From Owenia fusiformis (Eukaryota > Annelida > Polychaeta > Sabellida > Oweniidae), in the NCBI GenBank assembly GCA_903813345.2, contig CAIIXF020000030.1:1-48000 (forward strand): a stretch of DNA of 48,000 nucleotides, in the 5' to 3' direction. The translations under genes were made by a program, and so were the position numbers. This document shows, in pieces, positions 47,355 through 48,000 of this stretch. How positions within the stretch are numbered: position 1 is the first letter of the stretch; each line of letters opens with the position of its first letter. The notes under the pieces were generated by a model, which had not been told where the DNA came from, did no database searches, and saw only the letters and a list, made by a program, of their open reading frames with translations.

Positions 47355-47457
47355 GAAAACTGGCAAAAGCAATAGACTCCAGATTTTCATCTGGAGTCTA
47401 ATAAGAAAACAGGCAAAAACAATAGACTCCAGATTTTCAATCTGGAGTCTAATAATA
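47355..47457 (+). repeat. Two-copy hairpin array H2
   Basis: Two units of the H1 type with hairpins at 47375-47398 and 47425-47449. As at H1, the linker TAATAATA runs straight into GGATTTGCCC of a 717-bp unit. Confidence 0.83.
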
Positions 47458-48000
47458 GGATTTGCCCATACGCGTATAGAGGCTAATGGCTCTACGGACG
47501 CTCTGAGGGCCTATAATGGTCGATTAAAGGTCGGGGAATCTAGGGAGGTAGTTGGGGAGAATGCCTGGCTCGTGCTTCGCGGATCCGTCGAGGTCAAAAA
47601 ATAGTCCTTCAAAAAATAGGCCTTCCAGACTTCTATATAGAGCTTTCGACGTAGATTCGAGCAGCGTACGTGTCGTTCTACATTCCGCAATCGTTAGTTT
47701 GACGAAGGGAATCGTTGTTTTAGAAATGCTCTAGTCATCGTTCGGGCCTATTTTCTTTCAAATGTCTGTTGTTCGCAGAGATACGTATACCAAGTGTATA
47801 CCAGGTGTCGTCTAGATATACGGCAACGGTGGCCCGTACGCGAACTTCAAACGCGTATATCTCGATAACTAATGGTCGGATTTCAATTTGGTTCACTGTT
47901 TTTTTTAATGCTCGGAAAACTGTCTTTCCGACCAGCTAGTTTTCCTCCGATTCTGACTTCTTAAGGAGGCTCGAGAGGCCAAAATAGCGGAAATGCAGAT
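47458..48000 (+). repeat. 717-bp unit, second locus, cut by the window end
   Basis: The first 543 bp of the 717-bp unit, with an 8-T run as in units 2 and 6 of the main array. Whether it is the first of another tandem array cannot be seen. The 60-codon frame at 47552-47734 is the same repeat shadow found in the main array. Confidence 0.9.

Overview
The window looks like non-coding, repeat-dominated DNA from an animal nuclear genome, most likely a marine invertebrate. A mollusc or another lophotrochozoan is my best guess. The reasons are the AT-rich composition, the lack of any long open reading frame, many ACATGTA-type words, and several short inverted-repeat elements of the 'CGTAGCCAG...' type, which I associate with marine invertebrate genomes. 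The organism call is inference. I found no protein-coding gene, rRNA or functional tRNA that I can support. All the short open frames are chance frames or shadows of repeats.

Left part (1-20829) is unique-looking AT-rich DNA carrying many small insertions. There is a foldback at 137-312 and five members of two MITE-like families (352-529, 2021-2110, 13108-13303, 15520-15798, 19461-19672). Three of these have clean 5-bp target-site duplications. There is a strand-asymmetric two-copy tandem repeat (2737-3470), a three-copy 185-bp repeat with hairpins (9356-9900), and a 262-bp inverted-repeat element (10577-10838). The largest feature is a pair of nearly identical ~1.45-kb elements in opposite orientation (5939-7393 and 14064-15499). 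Each carries two internal minisatellites and a divergent pair of tRNA-like promoter modules. Diverged duplicated blocks link 560-5000 with 16600-19400.

Right part (20830-48000) is one continuous composite satellite. It consists of 12 head-to-tail units of 1.4-2.7 kb (E1-E12). Each starts with CTAGA, a 20-23-base palindrome and AGACTCCAGAT. Each continues through a head minisatellite (one of three types) and one to four copies of a ~476-bp core, and ends in a tail with clustered TGACCT half-sites followed by an (AAT)n-like tract. Between E9 and E10 lies a seven-hairpin array (36161-36543) followed by six almost identical 717/718-bp units (36544-40841). The same hairpin-then-717 arrangement begins again at 47355 and runs off the window end.

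The heads, cores and tails carry recurrent matches to AP-1 (TGAGTCA), ETS (ACCGGAAGT) and nuclear-receptor DR1 (TGACCTTTGACCT) consensus sites. The modular build, terminal hairpins and head-to-tail arrays suggest amplification of non-autonomous mobile elements, Helentron-like or otherwise. No transposase, Rep/helicase or reverse transcriptase is present in the window, so that assignment is inference.
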